Positions 14,301 through 29,300 of a stretch of DNA of 64,000 bases are shown piece by piece. The DNA is from Apostichopus japonicus (Eukaryota > Echinodermata > Holothuroidea > Aspidochirotida > Stichopodidae): contig NC_092570.1 in NCBI RefSeq assembly GCF_037975245.1, forward strand, positions 15,386,001-15,450,000, read 5' to 3'. The position numbers and the translations under genes were made by a program. Position 1 is the first letter of the stretch, and each line of letters opens with the position of its first letter. The notes beneath the pieces were generated by a model. It was not told the origin of the DNA and ran no database searches. It was given only the letters and a program-made list of their open reading frames with translations.

Positions 14301-17300
14301 GTCATACAGGGTAATGATGGTCCAATGCTTTAACATACTTTCAAGTTCATTCGATTTGAAATTTTCAATAATAGGTGGCAGCAGATGTGGTCATCATTGT
14401 TGTAAGAGGGATTTTAAAATGGTGATGCATTTTGAACACATCCGTGCCTTTCAATACTGAGCCACTATTTTGGAAACTTTATTGCACCTATTGCAGTGTG
14501 GATCGTGTGAATTTTTAAAATAATTTAATCAAGAATTTAGTTGATAAGAGGAGTTAACTTTGGCCGAATCATCCTTCCCTTTCTTCTCACTACAATAGTG
14601 GACAGTATGGAACTCATATTGGTTACAGATTTCAAAGTTTGATATTTAATCGTTCAGGTATCGTGGTTAATTACTTATGTGCGAAGTAAATTAAACCTGC
14701 GAACTGATTTATTAGGCCTTAGTTATAATATTTATAATAATAAGCATATTTATAAACTACTTATATACTAAACTTATTTCCTAAAATAAACACATGCCAT
14801 GTTTTTCCTCAAGCTTGTTTTTTAATGATCACTGTAAACGTTTCATGACTTGCAAGTGTGCAACTCTACGCCTTTCGAGCCTAACGGTGTAATGCCCGTT
14901 GAACGAGTTATTCGTTACATGTGGTTTGATTTACGACAGTTACAGTATATTTTGCAACCTTTACATTCTTTCAAGGGAGTACCAGCAACTCGATATCACA
15001 CTTGTGCAAGGCCTATCCAAAACTTGTTGTTTCTTTGTTCGGCACTATGGCTAGCACTCCAGGAGGTCCCGGGTGTTTATAAATTAGTTTGAAACTCTGT
15101 ACAAACTGTAATATCAATTAAACCTTATTGTTAAATGGTTGTACAGTTACAAGCTAATCAGATGTTGCATGATTTCTTTCAAGTATCGAAAGATTCCATT
15201 CAATTATTTTGTTGGACCGTTCCACTAAATAAACAGGGGGGTAGGTAAACTTATGAGCGTAAGAGTTCCGTCTGCAAAATAATGTGACTAACAAAGTACA
15301 AAAACTCACTCACTAGTGAATTACAAGATATTCAGGATTTTTAAGGGACTAAGAATGGTTTTGGTAACAGTTCAATCATTATAATTCGAGAACTATTTGA
15401 AATTCCAGAGGACACATGGGTTCAATAGTACAGTTTATTTATCCTGCCCCCACCGTCCCCCCTGCCTCTCTTAAAAAAGACAGCAGGTTACTTATTTCAT
15501 TTGTGTGAAATATGAGGTAATAAATAAATCTAACATAAGTCTAACATAGGTTACTCATTGTCAATGAAGAGACATTGACAGTGACCAAGTACCTACTCCA
15601 TAACGATCAATGTGACACTACTTTGGACATTAACGTTAAACAAAATTCAAGTTATTACGTGCTAGGCCTATATTCCATCTTTAAACCATTGTTTGTGGAT
15701 TGTTTGGATGGACATTAACCTGACATCGTTATTATCAATGTATCGCATGTATCCTTAACGGTTACTGTGTGATATACGAGTGGGTATGTTTTCTTCTGGT
15801 TTTTAGCTTGGCCTTGACCATCGACATTTACCCCAGCGGCCATGAAATGCCCATACAACGTTTACCCCAGTGGCCATTAAATGCCCCACCGACGGTTACC
15901 CCAGCGGCCATGAAATGCCCCAATCGAGAAAGTATTTAGACTGGTCTTAGATCCTCTATAACACTGCATGCTTTTCATGATTTCTTTTGAATCCAAAATG
16001 AGTCAGTAACCAATTCCATGAAAAAGTTCTTTCTACAGAAAAACTATATCATTGATTGAAAAGTTGGAATCTGCAGAGCATGGATGTGTGGGGGGGAGCT
16101 TGGACACTTCTATACATTACGATGCAGACCGTTGTAATCTAGCTCAAATACGGACTTTGAAGTTCGATGAAGTGATTATTAGAAACAGACCAGTTGATTG
16201 TGCAGTCAACTGATGAAAACAATAAAGCCTAAATTACTCAATTGCTATGTCCTCTTTCATGAAATGTAAGTTATCATAGCTTGCGTGTAACATTGATAGG
16301 ACACTAGCGTAGTGTCCTGGCTATTTATGCCTAAACGAACAGTTTAACTGACCGCAGTCATGACAAGTAAGAATATCCCGTACGGGTGCAGAAATCGATT
16401 CAACTAATGAGAACAAAAACCTGCTGGAAAAAAAATCCAAAATGAAATAATAAAACAACACCAATAACAGAGACTAATAACGAGCCTCGTTGAGAGATTT
16501 TGCTCACTTCTTCATCACCACTTGACGGCACTATTCACGACATGCCCTTCATCAGAACTGGTATGTATTTAGTGTGTATTGTGTTTCTTCCACACAATAA
16601 GAAGAGATGAGAAAACATACAAAAACGTTTGCACCATGCATATCATGAAGGAAATCATCCAGAAGATATGAAAATGAGGGTTCTATAGGTTGTAAAACAA
16701 TTGCTAGTGCTGTTCCACATATCTAGAGATGTGTATTTATCCACTGGCTCCACAATTGAATGTTTTTTTACCTATTTCGAGCATTTTCCAGATGGAAAAT
16801 CCTTCTCGCTTTTTTTTTCTCCTTTTCATTTTCACTTTTTTTAAACTCACCACAAAAGCTCTGTCTAGATTACTTTTATGCTTGTCTCCTCTGATCAGCC
16901 GAGTTAATTCTATGTAATCCTCCTTGAGATCTTCGTAGTCGAGAATTCTCCTGTCGTAGCCGAGTTCAAGGGTCAGTTTTAGAGCTTGGTGGTAGTTCTT
17001 CTCGGCCTCTTTGTAATCATCGATGATATCTGTGATCCAAAGAACGAGAACAATATGAGGAGGTAGACACAAGTCGAGAACAGTAATGACTATTAAAATG
17101 CACAACTGGAGTCGAAAGAAAAAATCTTTTTTCTTGCCTCATACTTAAGTACTTTAGTACACAAACAATACTGTGGTTCCTGTTTAGTCCAAAGAGACAG
17201 TAATTAAGAGAAATTTAATGTCAAAGTTGGCAGATTCTCACTGACCAGAAACGTGATGCTTAAAAGCTCATGAACGTGCAGGTCACCGTGTGACGTCATT

Positions 17301-20300
17301 CTGTGGAGTGTACTGCGAAGGCGAAACGATAACAATGGACTATCCACATACTTCTTGTAAGAGAGTGAACCTTTTATCAACCTTCACTCTTCCAATAAAC
17401 ATGCAGCTACAACGTTGTTTTCACACATTTGTTAACTCATTTTGGGTAGCAATTCTTCAATTAAAAGTAAATTATGGTTAAAAAACTGCCTCAACATCTG
17501 GTCATATTTCGTAAGATACGCTGCTATTGTAGGCCAGTATACATGCCATACGATATTGAGGTCTTGCCGCAATTGAAATGCCTACCTTGTGAAATAAGTC
17601 GACATCTCGGTTATTTCTTCATTTGAGGTTGCAGTTAATCGTTTTTGCAGTTAGTTTCCAGTCAGTGGAGGCAATATTAATTAAATCCTCATAATATAAA
17701 GCTTTGGGTATGTCTCAGTCTCGCTGCCATAATGTAAGGGTTTCAGAAAGTCACAACTCCACAAAAGCAGATACACAAGCAAAGGGAACACCACAGTCAA
17801 AAAGAAGGGACTGATAGATTCCATATTCCAAATACCAGTTTCAAAAGTTAAAAAAATGTGAAAACTTTTACCGTCTCAGTACAATATATTCATGCCTACA
17901 ATACATATCGTCCGTAAGTGTTAGTGTGCATCTCTTAGTTAGCTGTGTGCGTAGTTTTGTGTCGTTGGTTCTGCTTTTAAGAGAACTATAGCAGTCACAC
18001 AGGGTCTAGTGTACATTACTGTTTTGTAATATGATCTTTTTTGACCTGCACCAATGGGGTAAATCACGGCTGAAGATAAACAATTGAGTATGCACGTTAG
18101 AATAACGCGGCAATTTTGGCTAATGAATTTTGGCATATATCAAAATTAGGGAATCTTTACCTTTAGAAGGGCCTCTGCGTAGACAATACTGCCTATAATA
18201 CGTGTTTGTGTCAAAATGCGCTAAACATATATTCGCCTGCAGACGGTGGGAAACCCCGGGAGCGAGAAAGTCTTTTTCGGGTACTACCTTACAAAATTAA
18301 TGCAAAGCCTGCAACGATTTTCGTCGGTTTTATGACTGGGGATACGTAAAGCAAGTTTAATTTCAGTTTTCATAAGTGCTTTTGCAACCTGCTCGGCTGC
18401 TACCATGTAATTCGTTGGCATTCTGATTTAAACAGTATGACAGAGTGTCCTATTGGCATAGTGTTAGTGCTGAAGTGAATAGCTTGATCGAAAGCTTTCC
18501 TTGATCGACTCCGCAAATGTACCCCACAGGTTGACCTGCAGTCACGTGAGCGCTTAGGAATTTTTGCTAAAAGAGCAAATTCCTCGTCCAAAAGCTTTTA
18601 CCGAGTGCCCCTCAAAAATCATACAATGAGCCATACATCAATGGAAAGGTACAAGTGTAACATATGTAACAAATGTAACATAGATTTGAGAGGATTAGAT
18701 GTCAAAAAATCACCAGCTCTGCCTTTTAAACAGCGACGTCGAACTTTTTGCACGTCAACAAAAGTCTGACACTTCTTATCTTTATTGTTGCTAGAGCTTG
18801 CACTCAAACTGCTACAATTATTTATTGAAATTATTTATTTATTGATCTCTCTCTCCTTTTTTTTTAGTAACGTTATGTTTGATGCCTGACATCTCACCAG
18901 TGATTCTAAAACACCGGCTATTCTGAACTTACTAGGACAATTACAGAAAAAAAAGACGAGGGAAGCACTTTGTTCATACCGACTGATGCCCCAGCTTTCT
19001 GGGCTTCCTCTCCTCGTCTGTGGTAACACATCCCGACCTGGTAAAAGCTTCTGGCGACATCCCCCTTCAGACCAATGTTCTCCTGGTTGCGATCAAAGGT
19101 GTTCTTCCTCATGTTCAGGGCCTGCAGCGCAAACTTGAGTGCCTCGTCATATTCCTTCATCTCGTAGAGACTGAGAGATTTGTTCCTGATGTATCTAGCG
19201 ATGTACACCGACTTTTGGAGTCCCAGCGACCGTTGGATTCTCAGGGCACGGTCGTAGTATGCGATGGACTCACGGTAATACCTGTCAAAGGGAAGAGGCA
19301 AAACGTGTCTTCATTTGCTTTTGTTTCTGAAGCGACGATTAAATCATTTGCGGTCACGGCGACACGTAAAAAGTTACCACTGACCGGTGCCAATAACCTG
19401 CAGAGGTTCCAGAAATAATCTAAAAATGTGCTGAAGACTCTGGAGATGTTCGTAAAAGGAAGCAAAAGCTCAGGAAAAAATTAAACCTTTTGATATCATT
19501 TCGGTCAAGACCACTCAGCTATAATAAGAGATTTCCCACTTCTAAGTATTTTGAAAACTAGGAGGATGGAAAATGTAACGGTAACCGCAATGAAATAGTG
19601 CAATGCCTAAAATCGCCTGGATTTATCACTGGCATTGCCACTTATCTTTAGAGGAATTTCTAACATCGAAATTTAGATTATGCTGTTATTGGATCTTACA
19701 TTTGCCATTTTGAGTGTGAACTCAGTGTACAAAAAAAGGGGGGAAAGAAGTCAAATTCACTGGGCCATTTTGATTTCAGGAAACTGTATTTTCAATTTTA
19801 AACCTTGGTTTCATCAAGCAATGTTTACCTTCTTATATCCTCACAAAGTTCTTTCAAGTTACGGGGCAGTTTCACATTGCGATGATGGAAAATGTGCCAA
19901 ATGTAGACTCCCCACCCCCCCCCCCCCCAAATAGGCCTTTCTCTTTTGAATCTGTAAAAGAAACTTCTGTTTCATTTCATGTCATTTATTTTTTTTTCTT
20001 CTCAATATACATACAATGTAGGTTGACTATGTATGCTTTTTATACGATAAATCTAATTTTAAATGTACAAAGAGAAAAGGAAGTGGTCTAAAAAACCTTA
20101 ATAAGCTCAACGAGTAGATCCACTCCCCGAAAAAAAAAGGAAAAAAAAAGAAGAAAAAAGGAAATAATAGAACTAACGTTTCAGCTTCCTTGGGTTTATC
20201 CTTGTCCATCCACTCATTTCCTTTGGAATAATAACATGCTCCAATGTTCATGATATGCATTGGAGAATCAAAGTGTTGCTCCGGTTTGCCTTTGGTCACG

Positions 20301-23300
20301 ATACCGATAATTTTCCATGCCAGAAGGTGGTTTTCAAGAGATTTGGAAATATCACCTTTCCTGGGAAAAGAAACCACGAAATGAAAAAAATTTGAGAATT
20401 TTGCGAACAATATTGATGGCGAGTGACATTTAGAATGGGAGTGTTTAGGAGGTGTGGCCGTGCATCTTACATACATTTGCAGACTTTTTAAATTCCAGGC
20501 TTATTTAATCATAACTGGAAATTCGGTTACCACAGAATTGCCAATGGCATTCACTGGAAAGCTCAACGGTCGATCGCCCCTCGAGCCGCACATGAAAAAT
20601 GGTCATGGATAAAAAAAAATAACAAAATAAGATCGCTGAAACTTGTTCAAGCTGCAAACTTTGACAGTCTTGGCCTTCGGGGTGAAAACTTGGTCGGTAA
20701 AAATAACAGTCATCTTCAGAGATGCATTGAGCCACACAATGAAAAATGTTGTAGTGTATGTCTGTTCATTGGACTCATAAAGGAAATGTTTATTCCATGT
20801 TGGCTTTGAGGGCATCATTGCCGTGGTCCTGCAGGGACAGAGGAATGGTAGACTACCTGTGTTTCAGTGTAGTACAATGAACACGTCAGAGGTATGACGT
20901 TTGTCCAGTTGAATAGTTTACGATAATGTAACTAAATCTTACCACAAAGGAATACACTGTGTCCAGTCGTTGCGCAGCACGTGATCTAAGAAATCAAATA
21001 TACCGTATTTGACAAGTTGTGATACGATATCTTTGAGAGTCATCAAATTGTTGAGTCGCTGTGTTGCACCATTACTTGACAACACATTACAGAGCATAAG
21101 ATTGAAGTGTGAGTTGACAAGTTTCGATAGCATGATCTCCGTGAAAATGATCACAGTATGGAGCTGCTGTGTCTTTCCACTTGAATCAATTGATAACCTC
21201 CTCAGACACACCATATTTGTGGAGTCACCGAGTTACATGCAACACAGCGACTCAACCAATTTTTTTAATTTGCAGGAATTCTACAAATTTGTTGTGATAT
21301 TGTGTTATACTAACTCATTAAGTCCTGAAAAACTACAACATCTTTCCAGTTTTCATACTGGGTGTACGTAGTTAACCCCTTTGTTTTTTATCACTTACTT
21401 GAAGTAGAGGGATCCCAGTGAGTTGATGGTCCTAGCTGTTAATGTATCCTCTCCCAGAAGCTTTTCCTGAATCTTCTTTGCTGCTTCCAAAAGTTCTAAC
21501 CCTTGAGGGAAATCTGGATCGGGCATAGCTGCGAACGCTCTCCCCTTCACGTACATACACTGTGCCAGGGCCAGACGTCCATTGTCAGACAAGGGCTCCG
21601 TCTTGTCCTTCAATTTCAGTTCTTGGATCACTGGCGTCAGGTTATCTATCGGCACTTGAAAGCCCATCAGGTCCACATTTTGGTCCTGGGCCCATGCCAT
21701 GTACAGGCCCCAATCTTCGACGTCACCCCTCAGTCGGGCCTGTTTCGCCAGGCCGGCAAAAAGGGCATAGCGTTTCTTGATCTCCAAAAACTTCTCCAGG
21801 AAAGTATGGGCCCGTAACTTGCCCGCCTTTGTAGAAGACTTGCTGGCCGGAAGGGCCAGACTCTGAGGAAAGAGCGGTTTGCTCTGATCATCCAACTTGC
21901 AGCCGGACTGTATCTCCAGATAATGCATGATGTTAGCTTGTTGGCTGTCCATCTTCAGAAACCCCTCCTGGGCGTTGGTGCTGGCGAGTCCGGCGATCTC
22001 GTCCAGGACATCCGACATGCCGTCCGAAAACCGCTGGAGGGCGTCGTGGAATATGTTCTTGGAATTCTGGTCGCCGTAACATTCCCTCAGACAGGACGTC
22101 CTCACCAGGGCGTGCATCGAGTACCACTTGGGTCCTTGGTCCTGCTCAAAGTAGTCCGGCTCTCCCTCCAGCATCCCCCAACGGTTCTTGAGATCGTCCA
22201 GATAATAGTCGGCCACGTCCGCCTCGCTTCGGTCCAGGACGTGTGCCACGTCTCGGTCGCTGAAGGTGCTCGGGAAGACGGACAGACGGATCAACACTTC
22301 CCTCAGTTCTTGGCTCAGGTCGTTGATCATCTCCCCCATCTTCGGGAGGACGTCCTTCTCGTAGTTGGAGTCCTCCCCCATGCTGAAGTAGCCCTCGTCT
22401 TCTTCGGGCGGCGTCCTCAGGGCGACGTGGGCTTTGTCGGGGTGGGACAGAGTCTCCAGCAGGCGAGACGGTTTGATGCCGTTACGGAGACGGCTGGCTA
22501 CGGCTCGGAGCATCTTGGGGCAGTTTCCGCAAACGACGGCCAGTTCCTTCGCGTACTGGTCGTCTAGATACCTCTTTGCTATACGCTCCAAGGGTGAGAC
22601 ATGGTCGGGTGGGCGCGATGCCTTACGAAGCAGCTTGATGGAGTCGAGTTCATCCAAGGGCTGGACGGAGATAGGCAGGAAGCTATCCTTCTGTGTCAGA
22701 TGGACAAAGTCGATGGGAAACCTGTGTTAGATAGAACCAAAAGAGATAATCGCTTTCCAAAGAGAGTCTGAGAACCACATCATCAACACATCATGGTCCA
22801 ACCATTCATGACCTTGCAATACTGATTTTGTAAAAAACTCAACACCTAGCAGTTACATGGACTTGACTCACAACAACTCGAGAAGAAGCGATTGAAAAGC
22901 AAAAACGTTTTACGGCCTTCAACAACAGCTTTTTCAACACACTAGAAATTTGTCAAGCACATATGGTATCTGATGTCATCTATACATGCTTTATTCTTTA
23001 AAAGATATTAAAAAAAAAAAGACCACAGCTAGTTTAAAATTTGTGTAAAAGTAAGTTGGCCTGACGTTAAGTGCTGATCAAAGATTTAAAATTTGATCAG
23101 CACTTATAAACAAAGCAAAGAATAACAACAATAACACTGTACTGAAGCATCAATGTCATTTAGAGGTTTGCTCTTAAAATGTTGCAATCCAGGCAAATAG
23201 CATTGCTTAATTATCAATAGGACAATCCAAAGAGCTTTAAAAGAAAAAATTTGAGTTCTTAGATTTCTCTTCAGGGTTTGGAAGTACGACATATGAAAAA

Positions 23301-26300
23301 ACTAAAATTCTTTGGTAAGACACCCAATGGCAATGTTTCAGTGGCAGACACATTTTCCACACTGATGGTGATAGGTGAAAAAAAAAACCTCCATCCTTTA
23401 ATTAACTCTTAACATAATTAATTGCTTGAAGATGACTTCTGTCCGATAAAACCATTCATTACTCCAATGTGTCATAGTAGGCAGGGGGGTAGGAAGCTTC
23501 CAAAAAGTGGGGGGGGGTAGGGTTGGGCGATATTTGCTTTTTAATGTCACGATAAATATTTCAAAAATTATCACGATTATATTTCGATAATTACGATAAT
23601 TTTTTCATGTTGTTTTTAGTGTGTTCGCGAACACACTAAAAACAACTGCCGATTTCCCACCGGTGTTTTCGCGCAGCAAACACACCGAGCATAATGGCGT
23701 GGGGTTCAAGGCCCGCCTTAGAGCCCCGTTGGGTTCAAGGGGTGGAACCCCTTGTGGGGGTCCAGGGGCGAAGGCCCCCGGAAAAGTTAAGTATTTTTGC
23801 GTGTCTGGCGATAAAAAAATTCGCAATTGAGGATTGAAAATACTGACTAACTTTATGAATTTAAATTGTCACGAAACTGATGAAAGTTTTAAAATGACAA
23901 GTTAGAGTAGCTATATTATGTGATAAAATGAAAAGAGAATTAATATGTCTTACAATCTTTATAAAGTTTAACTTACAAAACTGTCGATATTATGAAACAA
24001 ACTACGTTCGGCAAAGCCCCGTTTCTAGACTGCCTAACAATCAGTTTACAACTGCAGTGTTTAACCGTACTTAAATATCACGGTAGGCTACAATGTGCTT
24101 CAAATTTTCTCAGATACCTTGCAAAACAACCCCCGTCTAACACCTGTTTGTTAACATTTTTGGCACGTTTCCAAAAAACTTTTCATGGAGTAAAATTCTT
24201 TGGCTCCACTCTAGAATTAATTAGGTCAGTCAGTAAAGGATCCGTAAAGTTATGCGAAATATTATCTTAGACGTTCAAGGAAAGTAGGTAAATATCCCCG
24301 TAACATTAAGGTAAGTAAAACACACCTCAAGCCAACCGACTCCTCCGTATGAACAAAACAATCTATTCCCCATGATACACGAGGCACAGTCTATACCATA
24401 CAGACATAGCACGATATCAAGGCCCCAGTAGCTACAGTATGGCCATCTTTATGAAAGTAAACCTTGTAATTCCATGCTTTAGGCCACCAGGCGTGATTAA
24501 CTTAATGCTAAATATTGTTTCCATGTCCTTGTAGAAATCATCAACTTCGCAAAATACAATTAGTTGTGTTTTTGTTGTTACGTGAGATCCGTAACCGACA
24601 AAGTGGTTAGGCTATTTACTATAAACTTAACTATGGTAGGATATTATTATTATTTTTTGGAAATTCTAGAAAATACTTTCTTTCCCCCGCTTTACACCAG
24701 ATGTGGTCTTCTGGTTTATTCATAAATGGGTGTACTAGAGCCTTGTTTACATGACACTTGTTGCATTTAGCACGATATGCCAGTTTCGCGTGAATTTTTC
24801 GAAAGTATTTTGCTCCATCTTTCGTAAAATTAGAAAGGTGTACCAACTTACTTTTCGTACACAATTGGTAATTTTTCTACTGATTTTCAGAGTTTTGTTC
24901 TCTATACAGTCAATGTTGTAAAGAACGGGTTTTTACGAAGTTCAAAAGTCAGTAAATGAAGTTGATAAAATATTTCTTTTCAACTTTCTTAACCATGGAA
25001 TGCTAGAATAACATTTACACATAAAACGGAGAATTTTTTTTTCTACATCTATTTCAAATTTTTTTCACAAGAAATTATCGTCATTTGTTCAATCCTCAAA
25101 AAATATCGTCTTGAAAAAAAATTATCGCGATAATAATAATTTTCGATATATCGCCCAACCCTAGGGGGGGGCACAACATCAGAGGGGCAGTTTCTCATTC
25201 CACAACCACCACTCGTTATGCTTTTCCGATACACACCGGCCATATCACTCACATATATATGATGTTATAGTATGATATCACTACTATTATGGTGCACGTG
25301 AATAATTCAAATAAAATATTAACAAAGGCTTAAGATATCCAAAAGACAGTTCTTCATCAAAGGGGCACATTTTATTTGCCAGTAGCGTACATTTGCTATT
25401 TTGGAAAAACTTGAGGGGGCACGTGACCCCCTCCCCCGGCTCCTTCCCCCCTGATAGAAGGTCATCAGTGATGAAATGATGACGCATGTCCTTTTAACTT
25501 AAATTCCTCTTAATGTTGTTGTTTGTGTTTTGCGGTAAAAAATGAAAATTCCCTTTGATACAGGTAGCTGTCAATGTTCCCGGAGTTAATGGTTTTCTCA
25601 AATGGAAATAAACTTATAAAGATATTGTGATGTGGATAAATAAGACATATCGTAATGAAAAATAAATATAGACATTTTTCAAACCCATTTGCAATGATGA
25701 CCTTAGTTACGGCGTATGCTGTAGGCCAGACGTACGTATAAAACTGCATCAAACACTAGAAGAAAATATTGAATTGTACCATTAAACATGCCATCTTTCA
25801 GTTACTGTACCAGTGCAATCATTTGATGGGAATAATTGTTTATTAGGAGGGGAATATTCCTTTAAGTGCAAGTACAAACTGATGGCTTCACATATTTATC
25901 TTAAAAGTCTCTGGCACTAGGTGTTTTACCTGCAAGTCACAATCAGCTTGAGCCATTTATTTTTACAGTCCAGCAAGGCCGATAGCTGGTTTTTGAAGTT
26001 GTCTGCTGCCTGTGACGTCGGACACAACAGATCATCTGCATTATCCATAAGCAGCAGGGTGCCTGCAAGAAATTGTTTTGAGAGAAAAAAGTTATTATCA
26101 AATATTTTGTAGAAAGAAAATTTAAATCCCCCAAATTCACAAAGACAACACCAAAGATCTTATTTAACCCTTTTTGAGGCTAATAACTACTCTATATTCA
26201 TAAAAATGAGGTTCTACACTATTTTTGTTTGCTTTTATCTTACCTACATTTATATGTATTCAAGTCATTTTATGGCGGTATGTGGACGACCACAAAACCT

Positions 26301-29300
26301 TGAAAAACTCACAAAGGTGTACCATCATATGGTTTTGTTCCATCTCCCACATGCCTTTGGTACTTTTCTTAATAAACCATTAATAGGCTAATTAAATGCG
26401 ATGGTGTTAATGCTTTAAAGCAGAATTGACCGAGCGGTCTTACCATAATCGAACGGACACAGTTTGTATGATACTATAACCTCTAATGACAAATTGCAGT
26501 GAGGTGATTTGAGGTACCCACGGTGAATCATAAAAGGGGAAACTGCAATTGGTGTAGGTCCTTTGTCACCCATTCAAAATAGTTTCACTAGTAATCTTTT
26601 AGACATAAATAGTAAACACTCTCCTCAGTAGAATAGCTATCAAAAGTATGGATAGTATGGCTACCATAGATAATGATTTCTACACAGTATGACACATTTT
26701 GACCAATCATTCATCCATCCATCCATCCATTCATTCCCTCATGCATTCATTTCATCTCATATAAACTAGAAATAAGATAAGTCCCAAGAACTTTTATTCT
26801 GTATCTCTCAGCAACAAATGATTTTTGTGCCATACCCTTCCCCTTCTTCCTTTCATCCCACTGCCCTTTGTTTTTGTGTTTTAATTTACTCTACTCATTG
26901 TTCAATGGTCCAATTTATTTGTCTCTCCATCTATCATTCTCATCTCTATTTCAATGTGTCCTCTTCTAATCCATTTTCTTTCAGTTAGTTTGCCTTTGAA
27001 AAAGATACTGCCGATATTGAAACCCTTTTTCTTTTCTCTTTTTAAACATGTATAGCAATAACTTAGCAAAGAAATATTATTTGCACTCAGAATATAAAAA
27101 AAAAACAACTTTGCGTATGGGCCGACTGTAATCTTTACGATGAAACGTTTTATTACTAATCGATAAAGTTTTGTCTAACATTTTCAAATATTGGAACACC
27201 TGTCTACGGTAAAGTAAAGTTGTGTTACTGCACAGACATACGGTGGAGCAGTGGAGACTACTAACGTTGCTTTCTGGTGCACAAGGTCTCAAAGAGAATG
27301 TCTTCGTCATACTCGTTCAGCGATATTCGCATCCCTAGCTCCCTTAGGATGATCACTCCCATCTCCAGGGTACTCGTCACTTTGTGCAGTCTCACCATAC
27401 GCATCCTGATATCCAAAGAAAATTGAGATTGGGAACAGAGTAATCGAAACAAAAAAGTGCATGCATTTTTGCAGGTATTTTAGTACCTAATTTCTCTCCA
27501 ATCAAGATATTTTCATACCTAGTTCTTCTTGAGTAAGACATTTTTTTACCCTAATCGAGATACATTCATACCCCATTTTTTATCCAATCAAGATGTATTC
27601 ATACATCGTTCTTCTTGAGTAAGATATTTCTTTACCCTGTCCTCCCCCCCAACCAAGAGATGTCATTCCTTATCCTCCCCCATCCAAGAAACTTTTCTGC
27701 ATAGTTCTTCCCTTATCAAGAGATTTCCTTATCATGTTTGTCAGCAAGATGATTTTTAAACCATGTTCTCCCCCAATCAAGAGATTTATCTCACCCTGTT
27801 TCTTTCCCCAAGCAAGTGAGTTTCTTCCATAGTGCCATTTCTTATCTAGAATTCAAGGACTTTGGAACTTCAGCCCATTCTCCGATCAAGATACAGTTTT
27901 GATATCTTGTTCTTCCTCAAGCAAGAGACTTTTGTACAATACCCTCTCATTCAATAGATACCCTTTCTCTTTTGTCTTTCCTTCCACTCTTCACTATCAA
28001 TTAAAACTTTTCTTTCTAACCCTACAGTAGTACTTTTCCCTAATCGTACAAATTTTCTTACCCTGTCGCATCGAGACCGTATTCCGTTCCATAGTACGCC
28101 GAGATCTGTTGAGCGAGCTTTGTCTTGCCTAAGCCTGTCATTCCATGGATGTAAAGACATTTAATCTTGTCATCGTCCTTACCGAGAAACCTAAGGGCGA
28201 CATTGATCTCCTTCTCCCTACCCATGAAGTAAGGATCATGCTGTCCTCTCAGGAGCTTTATCTTTGAAACGTATTCTTGATAGTCCTGTTCGTACCTTTC
28301 GACATCTTCGATGCTCTGCAAATAGCAGAAAGAAAATCAAAAGAAACTGAGATGAGATTTAAACAGGTAGTGATTATTTGCAGAAATTATTGCTTTGACT
28401 CACCCGTGCAGATGGAAAGGAGATCATGTCTATTAAAAGGTGTGAAGACTCGCGCAAAAAGAAACGTCTAATGCCGGTAATCTGACCTAGTTTTGAATGA
28501 AGTGTAACAGAAGTGTTAGACACCACCATCATCCCAGAAAATACACACACAGCTTGCTACTGTCGGTAATTAGACACTTCGTGTTGAGTCAGTACATACA
28601 GCTGCAGTCAATACCCATAAAACAGTGTACAGCGATGGACATCTCAGGTCCAGCTAAAGATAACAAGGTATCACGTTTCATTACTGTCTGCATTTTGTAG
28701 CGACACAAACAAAACGTCACTTGCAAGCAACAGAAAGTTTACTTTTTCTGATGGCCGCACGCGGTTTGGGCAAGTCTTCAATGCCTTTAACTGGTTGCAT
28801 AGCAACCCTTACTTCTCTCACCATCAAGTTTGAGTTCTGATGTTATGACTTTTCAACAAATAAAATCTTCCCAAATGTCTCTCTCATAAAGAATGCAAAT
28901 TGATGGCCAATTTGATGGTCTAAACTAGACAGTAATTTATAATGATTCTGCTAAATTGTATTTAAGCAAACGTTGCATATTTATTAGTGTTAATCATTAG
29001 CAGAGAGCAACACCAACTTCCTAGCCTAGAAATAAAAGTGGCTATTAAATTAAGCTTTAAATTCACTCAACATTTTATGATTGTAGTATGAAATATTACC
29101 ATAAATTTGACAAGACTAAACCAAACAGGCTGCTCTTTAATTTTATTGCATCAATGTCAAAATATTTATACTGTATGTTAAAAATCCTGAGACAGGTTGC
29201 TGCTTTTAAAAGAAATGTCAACAATTAGTATAGACAGGCTTTATATACATAAGGGAGGTGACATTCCCAGTATGACGTGTCTTGCCCTGACAAAATTGGG

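Larger units (their letters stand above)
23482..25453. mobile_element. outer hAT-type MITE in NLR-like intron 4 (interrupted)
   Basis: Ends CAGGGGGGTAGGAAGC / GGCTCCTTCCCCCCTG (13 of 16 complementary) with flanks ATAGTAGG / ATAGAAGG (7 of 8). The body is split by the inner element 23518-25163; about 330 bp belongs to the outer element. Confidence 0.75.
22722..25929 (-). other. NLR-like gene intron 4 with nested DNA transposons
   Basis: A 3.2-kb intron, 2 kb of which is the nested hAT-like pair (listed separately). It also contains a perfect 14-bp hairpin at 23069-23105. Confidence 0.65.

Noticed and set aside
21503-22567. Long plus-strand frames (104 and 214 codons)
   Set aside because: Antisense shadows of the large NB-ARC/TPR exon, which has domain motifs and splice borders on the minus strand.
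23069-23105. Perfect 14-bp hairpin with 9-nt loop as a regulatory RNA
   Set aside because: Short, AT-rich and intronic; not distinguishable from chance without small-RNA data.
24631-24864. 77-codon minus frame with C-x2-C in the inner transposon, considered as a transposase zinc finger
   Set aside because: No matching His ligands or BED/THAP pattern visible; left unassigned.
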